Positions 12,085 to 24,574 are shown, counted from the stretch's first letter. The stretch is DNA of 64,000 bases from Microcebus murinus (GCF_040939455.1 NC_134112.1:68775001-68839000), one strand, 5' to 3'. Notes: generated by a model from the sequence alone, not told the origin. Numbers and translations are program-made.

Positions 12085-12200
12085 ATGAATATTAAGAGAC
12101 AATGAAAATTTTAAGCACATGAATAAAGTGATTTATATCTTAGAAATAGCATTATTACAGCAATATTGGCAATATGGATAATGAATTGGAAGAAAGAAAG
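12085..12200 (-). mobile_element. LINE-2 fragment, antisense (weak)
   Basis: AAATTTTAAGCACATGAATAA, then AGTGATTTATATCTTAGAAA fit the reverse-complemented L2 ORF2 end. Low identity. Confidence 0.3.
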
Positions 12201-13709
12201 CAACAAACTCTCCTACTGACTCTTATGTGACATCTGAAATAGCCCCATTGTACAATATTAAATAAAAGAGAGGGTTTAAGAGCTTACTGAAAGTTTCAAA
12301 GCAGGCTGAGAAGAACAGGAGTAGAAGTTGAGTCAGAAATACTCCCAAACAGTATTGCGGTCCCAGTTCAGGTTGGAGATGACAAATTTGTGGTGTCATT
12401 AATCCATACAGTCCTGTGACTTTTCTTAGCAAAAATGTTTCCTAAACATAAGGGCTAAGGCGGCAGATGGTAAGACTTATGAAGAATCAGGCAATTTTAG
12501 GTCAGGAAAAAAAGAGTTTAAAAGCCAGAAAAATGTGAGAACTCAAAAGAAAGAAATTATGATGGGAAAGTAAAGTGGGTACAGAGTATCTGAGACATAT
12601 ATTGAGCAGTGATCAAAATAGACAAAGTTGAGATCTCTCTCTCTCACTCTCATGCACATGTGTAATATTCCCTTTCTAGTCACAATTTATTCTTATTGTA
12701 TTTTCTCTTCTTGCCCTCACTTGTCTTATCCCAAAATGTTACAAATTCCAAAACCAAATAAAGCTTAAATATTTGTATTAGTTATTTCTTTATTTCTCTA
12801 AGAAACTTTCGATATGTATTTCAATGATGCAAATAAATTTGTATTCATATTTTAAGTACCATAAAGAAATAGGAATAACCGATTACTGATTCCTTTATGT
12901 TTAAACAATAGTTACTACTGGATTTAATAAAATACTTCATTTCTGTGGATTTTCTTAAAAATGTAAAACAAACATTTATTGTTTGTCTGAGTGTAGAATA
13001 CAAAAACAGAAACAATGGTTTTCATTTCTTCTGCATATCAGTGAAGAAGTTAATCCTTTCACAATATTATCTAACTATAATCCTTTTTCATTAATCATGA
13101 GGTTTAAGGGAGAGTTCTGAAGTGTTTTTGCCAAGATTATAAAACTATAGAAGACTAATGTCACTAACTATTTATCTTTATACTTACTGAATTGTAATTT
13201 TTTAGTTCCAATTTGTGGTTTTATATTTTTAATATCAGCAGTTCTAATTTTAATTATTTAGTAAAGTGATTTAACACTGGTACACAGAGGATGATGTACT
13301 ACTAAAGCATATGGCTGGTGCTCAAAGTTGAATTCCACAAAATTTCAGATCCAATTCGTCAACTTAATGAGAAATCTGTTTCTTATATTGTTCAAAAACC
13401 CAGTATAAACCAACAATTAATGTATATTACAACATCTGAAGATACACTTCTAAATTATCAAAAGGCAGTCAACATTTCATGAGAAAAAAGAATTTCAAAT
13501 GGCTCCTGGAGTTCCATTATTGGTGCTACTTCTGAAATTTTTGCAAGGCAATAATTGAATGGTGCAAATGAAGAAGTCACTGCAGGAAAGCCATCCTTAT
13601 CTTATATTAGGCTTAATTTCAAAGGCCATTCTCACCTCACCTGCAAAAGAGATGAATTTAGCATTTATTTGAATACATTTGTCAGATGGTGGTTGTCTGC
13701 TTTCGATTT
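12201..13709. other. Unassigned AT-rich sequence
   Basis: No gene, RNA or repeat family recognised in about 1.5 kb. A short CT-rich run occurs near 12635-12650. Confidence 0.45.
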
Positions 13710-14300
13710 TTGCTGTGCTCCTGGCTGAAGAATGATCAGACACACCAAAAGTAGGGCAAGTATAAAACAAAGTTCTTTGAGGAAGGACAAGATACGTTTA
13801 CAGAGCAAGAGCAAGATACATTCTCCACAGACAAGTGGGCCCCCCTGTTGTAACAAAGGGCTCTGGTAATGGCCTGGGGTCTCGATTGGGCTCTCCTCTC
13901 CTGATGGTTCAGATTTCACCACTGAACCACATTGGTGGACAATTAACAACAGGACAATTAGCCCTAGGTTACTCTAGGTCACTTTCCAGATCCTATATTG
14001 CCTGGGCTGCCTGGCCCAAGAGCTGGGGTATTCTTTGCAGTAGCAGGGATCCTCGTCCCCCGGGGGTGCCAGTTGCTCCAGGTCAGGATTAAGGTGGGAC
14101 AGCACCAAGACTGGGGGTCAGGGGACACCTCTGTCCTTTTTCCCCAGGTGGGGCAATTGCTCCAGGCAGCACCATGGTGAGGCACCCACTTTTGTCCCTA
14201 GGAGAGTTGGAGGTCCCTTGCTATCTACCTAGCACATTGAGGACAACTTTCCCTTCTACTAGATTCAGGACCAAGGATGAACAAACAGGGTAAGACACAA
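13710..14300 (-). mobile_element. GC-richer retroviral LTR-like island
   Basis: This ~590-bp block is markedly more G+C-rich than its flanks. Read on the minus strand it ends with a polyadenylation-like segment (CTTTGTTTTATACTTGCCC) followed by GGTGTGTCTGATCATTC, which resembles the R/U5 end of a class I ERV LTR. Upstream lies a GC-rich U3-like stretch. I could not place the terminal TG/CA or a target duplication, nor name the family, so an alternative such as a diverged non-LTR sequence remains open. Open frames inside (13665-14185, both strands) lack domains. Confidence 0.45.
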
Positions 14301-14579
14301 CATTTCCCTGAATGAATGCTTCACTAACAAGGAAAGAGGTAAAGAATGGAAGAGGAATTACTAGAGTATGGGCTCAGTCAACCCTGATGACATTTTTTAT
14401 GAGTATTTTAGACAACAGAGAAAATCTTTTGCCTTATCTCTTCAAAAGATTTATTTGGTTCTCTAGGGATATTTTACTATGTCAATATTCTAAATATATT
14501 TTAACAAGTGCATCCCTATTTCCTGAGCTGTATATGGAAAACAATTTATTTTAATAGTGCATTAAGAATATAATATTTT

Positions 14580-14598
14580 AAAATACTTATTTCAAATG
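14580..14598. repeat. Target-site duplication, left copy
   Basis: AAATACTTATTTCAAATG (14581-14598) recurs at 15127-15144 immediately after the L1 poly(A) tail. Confidence 0.9.
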
Positions 14599-15126
14599 GT
14601 TGATCTACTTGTATCAACCACCCAAAACAACAAAAGACACTCTATAAAAGACACCTAAACTCAAATGTTTATAGCAGCACAAATCACAATTGCAAAGATG
14701 TGGAAACAACCCAAATGGCCATCAATACATGAGTGGATTAATAAAATGTGGTATATGTATACCATGGAGTACTATTCAGCTTTAAGAAAAAATGGTGATA
14801 TAGTACCTCTTGTATTTTCTTATATAGAGCTAGAACCCATTCTACTAAGTGAAGTATCCCAAGAATGGAAAAATAAGCACCACATGTACTCACCAGCAAA
14901 TTGGTATTAACGGATCAACACCTAAGTGGACATATAGGAATAACATTTATCAGGCATCGGGCAGATGGGAGGGAGGAGGATGGGTTGGGTATATACATAC
15001 ATAATGAGTGCAATGCACACCATCTGGGAGATGGACACACTTGAAGCTCTGACTCTGGGGGTAAGGGGAGAAAGGCAACACATGTAACCCAAACATTTGT
15101 ACCCTCATAATATGCTGAAATAAAAA
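14599..15126 (+). mobile_element. 5'-truncated strepsirrhine LINE-1 3' end
   Basis: Flanked by an 18-bp perfect target-site duplication and ending in an A-tail. The first ~310 bases carry the end of L1 ORF2: the open frame at 14665-14910 reads ...MWYMYTMEYYSALRKN..., the conserved C-terminal region of the L1 reverse transcriptase protein. A lineage-specific 3' UTR follows (CACCATCTGGGAGATGGAC; ATATGCTGAAATAAA). At ~528 bp it is far short of a 6-kb L1 and cannot move by itself. The intact duplication points to a comparatively recent insertion. Confidence 0.95.
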
Positions 15127-15144
15127 AAATACTTATTTCAAATG
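15127..15144. repeat. Target-site duplication, right copy
   Basis: Perfect copy of 14581-14598. Confidence 0.9.
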
Positions 15145-18100
15145 TAATAACAACTATATATTATCTGGAACAAAGTTATCATCATTAGCACTGGGCATGG
15201 AGACTAAGAAAAAGTATTTAAGTTGTTGCTATGAAAATTTGTCTAACTCTACAACCTCATACCTACCTTTGCCTACCATAATTAGTAGGAAATCTAATCA
15301 ATTCATTTCCTTGACAATTTAGATCTGTAAGTATCAGCCAAAGTGCCATTTGTAATTTTAACATTAAATATTCTTCAATAGGTATAACTATTCAAAAATT
15401 CTCTTCTTTTGATATTCTGTGACAAAAGGTAAATCTGAAATGTTGTATATTATCTTTAATTTTTCATAAATTGTCTTTCAAAGCAAATATATTTACATAT
15501 TTTGAGGGGCAACATAAGTCATTTCTGTGCTCATTTTTGAAAACCTACTAACAATTTTAAAATTAATGTACTTTAAAACTCTATCAAATATATTTAAAAT
15601 TAAGACAAATGTAATTTTAATATATCTTATCTCACTTCTACTCTTTTTCTTATACTCTTTATGTGAAAAATATATATAGATACAAATAGTATACATTTGG
15701 TTTGATCGTTTGTCATAAATGAAATGGCTAAAAAATGTTTACTGTAGAGTATAACATATTTAAATAATCTTACTGAAGATTATTACCTTTTAATTATATA
15801 AAAATCAAGCTGTATTTTTTAAATATGTTTAATATATCAGATAACACACAATGAATATAGAAAACTAATTTCATTTATTCTAAATTTAGTTTTTAATTAT
15901 TTTCAATACATTCTATACTATTATTTAGGGGATCGACATGGTTCAATTTAATGCAGACCTTAGGAACATCAACAATCAATCCTAAATATTAATATTTTCA
16001 AGCACACAAGCAAATAGACGATTCTATGTATAACTTGTGCTATTAATTATTTAATTAAATTAATTAACATCATTTAATAAAATATATAATAAATTTAGTA
16101 TAGCTCTGCCATTAGATTGGTTAGGTAAAATTTTGAAATTACTATCCATTATTTTCTTACATTAAGGTAGGATATCAGTAGATATTTATGTCAAACCTGA
16201 GCCATTGTAACTACATCTGTTTTATAGACTAGAATTTACTCAACCGTGTGTAAGGATATTCACTACTACCTTTAAGAGGAAATCAGTCTTACAAAATCTA
16301 ATAAAAATAAATATTTAAAACATGCCTGGTTACGATTATAATTTTTGTAAGTGAGTGGGCGAATTTTATGAAGTTGGTAAGAGTCTGACAAAACTGAGCA
16401 AATTAAAGAGAAGTGACACTTGGTTCTGCCACATCTGCAAATTGGGCCAGACATCTTTTTATGTTCTCACGCAGAGTAAATGCCTATGACTAAGACAAAG
16501 ATCTATGATTGAGGTCTTGTGTGCTCTTGTCTTACTTGTGTGCACTGCAAGCTGCCTTTTTTATTTCTTCAGTCATGTAACTAATGACACTAAATATCAA
16601 TAACAAAAATAGCAACATGTTTGAAATCAAGAAAAACAGCTTTGCTTTTGTGCAGGTTTATATTCCTTTCGAAAAATAATAATTGGCAATATTTTGTAGA
16701 ATTGAATATCAAGAAAATAGTATTACAAAATTTATATTTATCTATTGATAATTATTATATCCACTTTAGTTCATTTTTATGTTTACTTTCCATTCTAAGC
16801 CATTTATCACCCCAAATCTGGAAATAACTTTCATATTCTGTCAAAGTGATAAACTACAGTGATCTGCAATGAGAAATTACTTGTTATATTTCAGAAGATC
16901 AAAAAGTCAACCATATTTGTGTACCAAAATAAGTAACAGGAAGGATAGGAGAAAGGAAATAAAGAAGCTAATATAAAGATGTGATTCCTCAATTTAAATT
17001 TACAATCTAGTCAGAGAGATGGAAGCCACCCTTACAGATCTACAGAAGAAAGTGTACGAAGCAACATTACCCACTGCTCAAAATTAACACAGTATAAATT
17101 GAGCACGTGAATTCTGAGAAGAGGCCAAACAGAGGAAAGAATCACCAGAGAAGTCAATCATGGAACATTTTCTGTAAAAGTTCATGTAACAATTGATAAG
17201 AAAACTGAATTTATAATATATAAAGTAAAAGAAATTCTTTCTATGTAGAGTATATGCTAAAGTGAAAAAACGGGAAGTATGGATCAAGTGAAAATTTTAG
17301 TGGAAGGAAAGAGATACATTTGAAATGAATAAAAACCTGTGACATATTGTTGTAAACAATTGTCTTAACAATTGTTGAAAATAGCAATATTAAAATCAGT
17401 AAATCAGAGTATACTTTGGAGATTATATAAAAATATATGTAACATATTATTTTGTTTCCATAAATATTACATAATGGGCTATGGCTATATATTACCATTT
17501 TATACATATCTTATAAAGACAGAAAAAGAGAAGGGTGAAATATTTGGCATTTAAAATTATTACATTGACTTTCCTATATTGATTTCAAGATCCCAAAAAG
17601 TAAAATCAATGATTAGCATCACAAAATATTAGGACATCGCTTAGATTAAAGGAAGAAAATAAGATATTCAAGTTTATAACAATTGTTAATATTTATAAAG
17701 TTAAGTTTACATGGCATTATGAGGAATTGAAAGTTAAACATATTTTCTGATCATGGATGATAATGGCTAAAAAGCAAAAGCAAAAGAAGAGTCAGGACAT
17801 TGTGTTAAACAAGGAAAGAAGGATTTTGTGAAGGATAGTTAAGAAGTCAAAGCAGCAGTTTTATAAGAACCTAGAAACTCATTCTCAGAATTGCCTCTAA
17901 CACTAAGTGCTAACCCACTTTGTCATTTATTAAAGTTTATGAACCTTTTTCAATCATTTCCAATTTCATTCTTTTAAGTCAATAAACTGAGTATAATATA
18001 AAAGGATGGATATTGTCTTCTGGATTTGAACTTTAGAAATCATTCAACTCTAAAGAGGATTCTGAATATTTAGTGATATCTTTACTAAATAAGCATTTTT

Positions 18101-19098
18101 TTTTCTAAATTGTCCTCTCTGGCGCATCTAAATTGCTATTTTTACTTTCTTTTTAAATCTATATGGGGATTAAAAGTATATTAAAATAAAGCAGAGTATA
18201 AATTTGACCTTTCCTTTAATGCTCTTGAATGGAAGATTATCTTTAATGTAACAGATTTGTAGAAAAAATAAAACTTTTTTGGTCTAGTGTGGGCACCACC
18301 TTCCATCCTAAGAAATTATTTCTCTCAGTAATATTCAGAGAACATTTCAGGGGTTATCAACCAGTGGCACTGATCCCATTGAGTGAAACCAAAAATAAAC
18401 ATTGATGACACACCCATTTGCTACTCTACAGAGATACCATTAGAGAATGAACTTCCAAAAATCTAACTTATACTCCTACATTTCAATGTTGTTGCAATTT
18501 CTTATCTAATTCCTTACTTCTTTAAGAACATCTAATCATGAGGATCAAACTGATTTTAAAAGAACTTGATTAAGCAAACTTCAAATTCTCAATTCAATGA
18601 TAATCCAATATGCAGACTATTAACGTTAACATTGATCTTCCCATAATGAAAATTCACTTAGATGATATACTTGAAAAATTAAAAGCATAATATGAAAATT
18701 CAAAAGAAGTAACCCAATATTAAAACATTGGTAAAATACAAATGACACAAAGGTATTAATAAGAAGTTTTATTATTTGTAGACTTCAGGCATTGGAAACA
18801 AAAAAAGCCTGGGTATTTTTAATTTGAATTAGACTTAAAAAATGACTAATAAAGAAGATATGTTTTATTAGAGAAGATTTTATGGTATTACAAAAATATA
18901 ACTGGTCATAGAATATGAATCGCATGAAATATAATAATTAAAGATGGACTTGAAGATTGTTCACAAATATTAGCCATTCAAAGTTACAGAATTTCTCTAA
19001 GCAAAGGGAAATATAAAACCTTCTATGATGCTTTTTAGTTTAACCCTATAAAATACTATTTAATAAATAATAGAAAAATCACAATTAAATAACAAAAG
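15145..19098. other. AT-rich tract with no recognised features
   Basis: Nearly 4 kb without a clear transposon, RNA gene or coding frame. Short A/T palindromic stretches occur near 16040-16075 (ATTATTTAATTAAATTAATT). A weak L2-like antisense segment may lie at 16980-17050. The open frames (60-88 codons) on both strands are low-complexity and AT-driven. Confidence 0.5.
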
Positions 19099-20357
19099 GA
19101 GTGATGTTAGCAAGTTGGCAGAATAAATGATCTCCAACTTGTATACCCCCATAGCAATAAGAATTTGGCAGCCATCCAAAAACAAAAGTGCCTTTTTGGG
19201 AGCATTGGGCTCTGGTAGGAGGTTGTAGAACCTAGGTGGAGCCCAAGACTAAGGAGGGCAATGGCAATTTTAAAAGTGTAGGCCCGTGCCCAGGTGTCAG
19301 GCTCACAAACTGTGGCCCTGGCTACAGATCTGGAAACAGCTCCATCTCTTTGTGGACCTACTACTTACAGCCTCAGCTGACCTTGGTCCTGCCACCAACA
19401 CCATCTTCCAAGGGACCTGAGAGGAGTTGCATTCACTTGTGCCCTAGGCAAGAGGACTACTGACCTCAGTTCAGGCTATAAACCCTGAAGTGGCTCATAA
19501 ACTGGCTCTAGTCCCCTCTAAGCCATGGACTGGGAGTAGTCCTGCTGCATAGGGAACCACCAGGGGACACACATATCAATGCCTCTAGAGATAGGCCATT
19601 CCAGAGCAGATCCTGAAATGGCCTTGTGACTTGTCTCCAGTCCCTCTTAGTCCCAGTCTAGGAGCGGACCTGCCTGCTCAAAGACTTGCAAGGAGACATG
19701 CCTACCCATTGTCTTATAGGCAGTCCTGCCAAGATCTCACTAAGGATCTTAAAATGACCATCTAACCCAGCTCCAGCCCTCCTCAGCAGTGTTCCAGGAA
19801 TGATCCTGCCAATCCAGGAACTCAGCAGAAGGCAAACCCATACATGCTCCCTGAAGCAAGCCTGCAGACCTGTGCTAGCTGTGGCACTGCAGCTCTGCAA
19901 TTTTGTTCTAACTCTTCTCAGTAGTGGTCTGGGGCCAGTCCTTCCTGCTCCAGGGAGTCATGTATTGATCCAGCAGAAACCTCCCACAGACCTGGCAGAA
20001 GACACGCCTGTCCATCTGGTAATAGGCTCACCATTCATAGACTCAACTGTAGACACTGAAGCAGACCCTTGTACAAGAACCAGTCCTACTGATCAATGTC
20101 CTGGAAGCAGTCCAGTGTATCCAGATACCATCAACATCATCAAGATACTATCAACAACTGCTGGAACCCCTGGTAATAGGTATAGCAACAGCAGATGCTA
20201 CTGCAGATATAGCAGCAGCTGCCATATGCCTAGGTTCTAACTAACCCCACTTGGCTGAGAGTCTAGCCTGGAGACTCAACAGGAGAAGGGCTTTGCCTGT
20301 AAAAGCTAGTCTGTAAAAACTGGAAGAGATGTTTGTTTCTTCACATACATAAACACT
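19099..20357 (+). mobile_element. Old L1M 5' UTR / 5' end
   Basis: GAGTGATGTTAGCAAGTTGGC, TTTGGCAGCCATCCAAAAAC, AAAGTGCCTTTTTGGGAGC and a long GC-richer tract with repeated TCCTGCC-type words match the 5' UTR organisation of an old mammalian L1 (L1M class). It is followed by ORF1-proximal sequence beyond a MaLR LTR. The 146-codon frame 19800-20240 and the minus-strand frame 19658-19900 lie inside this noncoding leader and are not genes. Confidence 0.75.
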
Positions 20358-20695
20358 CTACAGTCCAAATATTTGTATTCCCCTAAAATGTGTATGTTGA
20401 AGCCTAACCCTCAAGGTGATGGCATAAAGATGTGGGGGTTTTTAGCAGTCATCATGAATGGGATTAGTGCCCTTATAAAAGAAGCCTGAGGGAGCTTGTT
20501 CACCATTTGTACCATGTTAGAACATAGTAAGAAGATGATGTCTATAAGGAACAATGAGCCATCACCAGAAACTAAATACTTTGGCAGCTTGATACTGAGT
20601 TTCTCAACCTCTAGAACTGTGATAAATAAATTTCTGTTGTTCATAAGCTACCCAGTCATGATATTTTGTTACAGCAGCTCATAGAAACTAAGACA
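20358..20695 (+). mobile_element. MLT1A/B-type MaLR solo LTR
   Basis: GTGTATGTTGAAGCCTAACC, GGGATTAGTGCCCTTATAAA, CCATGTTAGAACATAGTAAG, AATAAATTTCTGTTGTTCAT and terminal AAACTAAGACA are in canonical order. It interrupts the L1M 5' region, so it inserted after that element. Confidence 0.9.
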
Positions 20696-21089
20696 GACAC
20701 CAACACAAGGCTACATGGATCACAAGGAATCATGAAAACACGACAACAACCAGAAAAATTAATAAAGCTCTAGTAACCAACGTCAAAGAAATGGAGATCA
20801 TGAATTACTTAACAAACAATTCAAAATAATCACCTTAAAGAAACTCAATGAGATGCAAGAGAATGAAGACAGACAACTAAACAAAATCACTAAACAATGT
20901 CAGAACAAAATTAGAAGATTAATAAAGAAATAAAAACCACAAAAAAGGAACCAAACAAATTCTAGAGGTGAAGAATACAATGACAGAACTGAAAAATTCA
21001 AGAAACAGCATCCACAGCAAACTCAATCATGCATAAGAAAGAAGTGGTGAACTCAAAAACAAATCATTTGAAATTAGCCAATTATCCCA
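20696..21089 (+). mobile_element. L1M ORF1-proximal remnant
   Basis: Purine-rich text such as GTCAAAGAAATGGAGATCAT, ACTCAATGAGATGCAAGAGA and TAGAGGTGAAGAATACAATG matches the L1 ORF1 amino-terminal/coiled-coil region. Many stops and indels, so it is noncoding now. Continues the element interrupted by the LTR at 20358-20695. Confidence 0.75.
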
Positions 21090-21091
21090 AG

Positions 21092-21475
21092 ATGGGAGGT
21101 TAGAAGCAGCCTGCACACTCAGCTCTCATGGAGAGGATTGAAAGTGGTGAATGGATATTCACCTTCAGATAGATTTTCTAACAGAGAGCATCAGGAATCA
21201 ACAGAGAGACTATAGGAGGCTCCCAAAGTGAAGGAGGGGGAAGAGAGGTGACCTGCTCAGTTGGATCAATGGTACACAAGGAACGTGCCCATACATGGTG
21301 AAGTGACAGAAGACAGAATCCTGGAGCTCCACATTTCCCCTGCAGACATTGCTATCTGAGCTGCCAGCGGAACTCTCCACTGCAGCAGGCTGCAGGACTG
21401 ACATAGGGAGCTAACTGGAGTCTGCAGGAGTCACAGCACTACTGGGCTTCAGGCACCTCAAAAGCACCGGCAAAA
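21092..21475 (+). mobile_element. Second, different L1 5' UTR segment
   Basis: GAGGTTAGAAGCAGCCTGCA, CTCATGGAGAGGATTGAAAG, GTGACCTGCTCAGTTGGA and ACATAGGGAGCTAACTGGAG form a GC-richer L1 promoter-type leader unlike the one at 19099. It ends abruptly at an A-rich join (21470-21490), after which late ORF2 sequence begins, so most of ORF1 and ORF2 is absent. Confidence 0.6.
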
Positions 21476-21489
21476 AAAGCAGAAAATAA

Positions 21490-22155
21490 ATAAGTAGGAG
21501 TGCATCAAACTAAAAATCTTCTGCACAGCAAAGGAAACAATCAATGAAATGAAAAGGCAACATAGAATGGGTGAAAATATTTGCAAACCATATAACTAAT
21601 TAGGGGTTAATGTCCAAAATATACACACACCAAAAATCCCCTCTTACAGCTTAATAGCAAAAAACAAATGATTCAATTTTACATTGAGCAAAAGACTTGA
21701 ATATACATTTTTTTCAAAGAAGGCATACAAATGTCCTACAGGTATATGAAAATTTGTGGACATCACTAATTATCCAGAAATGCAAATCAAAACCCCAGTG
21801 AGGGGTTTTGTCACCTCACACCTGCTAGAATGGCTGTTAACAAAAAGATAGGAGATAACAAATATTTGCAAAGATATGGAGAAAAGAAAATCCTTGTACC
21901 CTATTGGTGAAAATGTAAATTAGCTCAGACATGATGGAAAATAGTATGGAAATTCCTCAAAAAATTAAAAATAGGACTACCATTTGATTTAGCCATCCAA
22001 CTTCTGTGTATCCATAGGAAATAAAGTCAGTATGTCAAACAGACATCTGCTCTCCATGTTTATTGTAGCATTATTCACAATAGCCAAGATAGGGAAATAG
22101 CCTACGTGTCCATCGATGGACCAAATGGAGCAAAAGATGGATAGATAGAGGAAAT

Positions 22156-22209
<54 letters not shown>

Positions 22210-22548
22210 TGTGTGTGTGTGTGTGTATAATGGAATATGATCTGGCCACTAAAAACAAATAAACACACAAACAAAAACCCTGTTATTTGTGATAGGATGA
22301 ACCTGACAGAAATGAAATATGTTAAATGAAATAAACCAAATACAGAAAGACAAATACTGCATGGTTCATTTATAAGTGGAATCTAAAATAATCATTCTCA
22401 CAGAGAGTAGAATAGTAGAATAGTGGTTGCCAGGAGCAGGGGCTGGGTGCAGTATGTTGGTCAAAGAGTAAAAACTTTCAATTATAAGCTGAATAAGTTC
22501 TGGGGATCTAATGTACTGTGGTGACCATAGTTAAAAATACTGTACTAT
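21490..22548 (+). mobile_element. L1M ORF2 end and 3' UTR, part 1
   Basis: CTTCTGCACAGCAAAGGAAA, AAATGCAAATCAAAACCCCA, TGTTTATTGTAGCATTATTC and AGTGGAATCTAAAATAATC are L1 ORF2 C-terminal and 3' UTR landmarks of an older L1M/L1MA-type copy. A (GT)n array and an Alu have been added inside it; L1 sequence resumes at 22840. Confidence 0.85.
22157..22227. repeat. (GT)n microsatellite inside L1
   Basis: About 71 bp of GT/TG with a single A interruption at 22203. On the minus strand it produces the histidine/threonine-rich frames at 21989-22274, which are not genes. Confidence 0.95.
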
Positions 22549-22839
22549 GGGCAGGAATGGTGGCTCATGCCTATAATATCAGCACTTTGGGAGGCCAAGG
22601 CAGGAGGATGGCTTGAGGCCAGGAGTTTGAGACCAGCCTAAGGAAGACTTCTCTATGAAAAAAGTAGAACAATTAGCCAGGTGTGGTGGCATGTACTTAT
22701 AGTTCCAGCTACCTGGGGGGTTGAGGCAAGAGGATCACTTGAGCCCAGGAGTTCAAGGTTGCAGTGAGCTATGATGATGCCACTGCACTCTTGCCTGGGC
22801 AGCAGAAAGAGACCCTGTCTCAAAAAAAAATTTTTTTTT
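22549..22839 (+). mobile_element. Alu SINE inserted in L1
   Basis: Full dimer: GGTGGCTCATGCCTATAAT, TGGGAGGCCAAGGCAGGAGG, a middle linker, then AGGTGTGGTGGCATG, a right arm with GAGCTATGATGATGCCACTG, and an A-run at 22822-22830. The flanks CTGTACTATG and CTGTATTGTG may be a decayed target duplication. Confidence 0.9.
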
Positions 22840-23095
22840 AAAGTACTGTATTGTGTACTTGAAATTTACTGATCTTAAGTGTCTTCTTAAGTGTCTTCTT
22901 AAGTAGATCTTAAGTGTCTTCAACACACACAATAAAGGTAACTATGTGAGATTATGGCTATGTTTATTAACTTGATTTTAGTAATCATTTCTAAATGTAT
23001 ATGTGCATCAAATTATATTATATACCTTAAATATTAATATATATAATTTTATTTGTCAGTTAAAGCACAATAAAGCTAGAGAAAATAAAGATATA
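22840..23095 (+). mobile_element. L1M 3' UTR, part 2
   Basis: Continues the L1 interrupted by the Alu: TGTGTACTTGAAATTTACTG, GTAACTATGTGAGATTATGG and CTTAAATATTAATATATATA, down to the AATAAAGC signal near 23070. A small internal tandem of GATCTTAAGTGTCTTC copies lies at 22871-22923. Confidence 0.85.
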
Positions 23096-24574
23096 TAAAT
23101 AGACAAAAACATAAAATGAATAACTTCAATAATATTTTTTGGCACTTTGTGGCAAATTGCTTACTGCCTTCATTGATTTACTTCATCAAAACACATCCAA
23201 AAGTGAGAAGATTTAAGATAATCATTACATTTTGTGACCAGTAACTGAGAGCACTTTTCTTATGCTGAAATTAAAACTCGAATTTTCATTAATCATAGTG
23301 GATACCATGAAATATAAAGGCCAAATAGTCTAAGAGTGCAAATTAAAAAATAAAGTAATAGACAAAACAATTTGGTGTTGTTATAAATGCTGGGAAATAT
23401 CTGCCAAGCAAAAGATTGCATAAGGTATCCTAATTCAAGGTAAAGAGCAATAAAACAAATTTTACAACACCTATCAAGAATCATATTCAGATAGAATTTA
23501 TAACAATACTACTTCCCTGGTTTTCTATGCTTTAAATTTACCTGAATTCATGGGGAAAAGCCTCTATAGAAAATTTCCTGTTAGTCAAGGTACAACCTTA
23601 TATGCCCAAATTTAGTTAGAAATGTCAGAAATGCTATCGCTGGTAATTACAGAGTGAATCTAAATCAAATAACAGCTTTTTAATCATTAGAATGATCATA
23701 GTAATTTGAAAGGTGAACATAGCAAGAATGATGTTAACATAAAATTGTTGATATCAAAAACTGAAATTAATACTGGATCATTTCCATCATTAATCAGGAA
23801 ATAAATCTATCTTGCAAGAGGATTTTCTGAGAGCAGCTAATAACTGCTATCACACTTTCCTGAATCCATAAACCAAATATAGATAGAAGAGTGACTGATA
23901 TTAGAAGCCTGAAAGTGACAGTTCCCTCATGAATATCACCAGACCACGTGACCTCGATGGTATTAAGACTTGAAGGAAAATTATCTTATCATGAAATAAT
24001 TCAGCAGTCAGCTTGATGAGTATGCTGCAGTGCAAAAGCACAGATATCTGTGTCAAGCTGATTTTCTGCCATTATTTGCATGTTTAGAGAGTTACTTGAA
24101 AATAGAAAAAAATGGAATTAATAGTAAGTTTTGTATAAGTATATACAGTCACAGAAAATACAATAAAAATAATTTCAATAAGTGGGAATAGGGCTAAAAT
24201 CTCATGACCTCTAAATCTCAATTTACTATTGTTACCAGCATGCCCCAAATCACCGTTTAGATTTTAACATCATCTATCAAATACTTCCCAATGAGAGTGA
24301 CATCCCTGTAGTCTTGGAAGACACAGACACATTGGAAAGAATACAATACAGTGTGTTTGGGTTTTTTGGTTTTTTGGTTTTTTTGGATGTCCTAAATCAC
24401 TAAACCAAAACTATTATTCCAGTCAACATGATTTTTAATCAATATACTACTACTAGAAAAAAAATAGATTTAAATCAACTCATGCAGTGTCTGTGATAAC
24501 TATCACAATGCAAAAGGTAGTGTCAACTATGGCCTCCAACCTAGGATTTTGGAACTGCTATCAGGGTTAAGTGA
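23096..24574. other. Unassigned; contains an enhancer-like patch
   Basis: No transposon or gene recognised. 23930-24085 is less AT-rich and information-dense, with an octamer-like ATTTGCAT (24075-24082) and an E-box CACGTG near 23946. A T/G-rich run (TTTTTTGG repeated) occupies 24360-24386. Confidence 0.4.

Noticed and set aside
13835..14185. Overlapping frames in the GC-rich island (Pro/Gly/Leu-rich)
   Set aside because: GC-rich LTR-like DNA has fewer stops; no domain or conserved frame.
18340..18420. Possible MER20-type element (TTATCAACCAGTGGCACTGA)
   Set aside because: Only a short stretch resembles the terminus; the rest does not follow.
19800..20240. 146-codon plus-strand open frame
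   Set aside because: Lies wholly within an old L1 5' UTR; Pro/Thr/Ser-rich without a domain or conserved start context.
21989..22274. Two minus-strand frames with long His/Thr runs
   Set aside because: They are translations of the (GT)n microsatellite and flanking L1.
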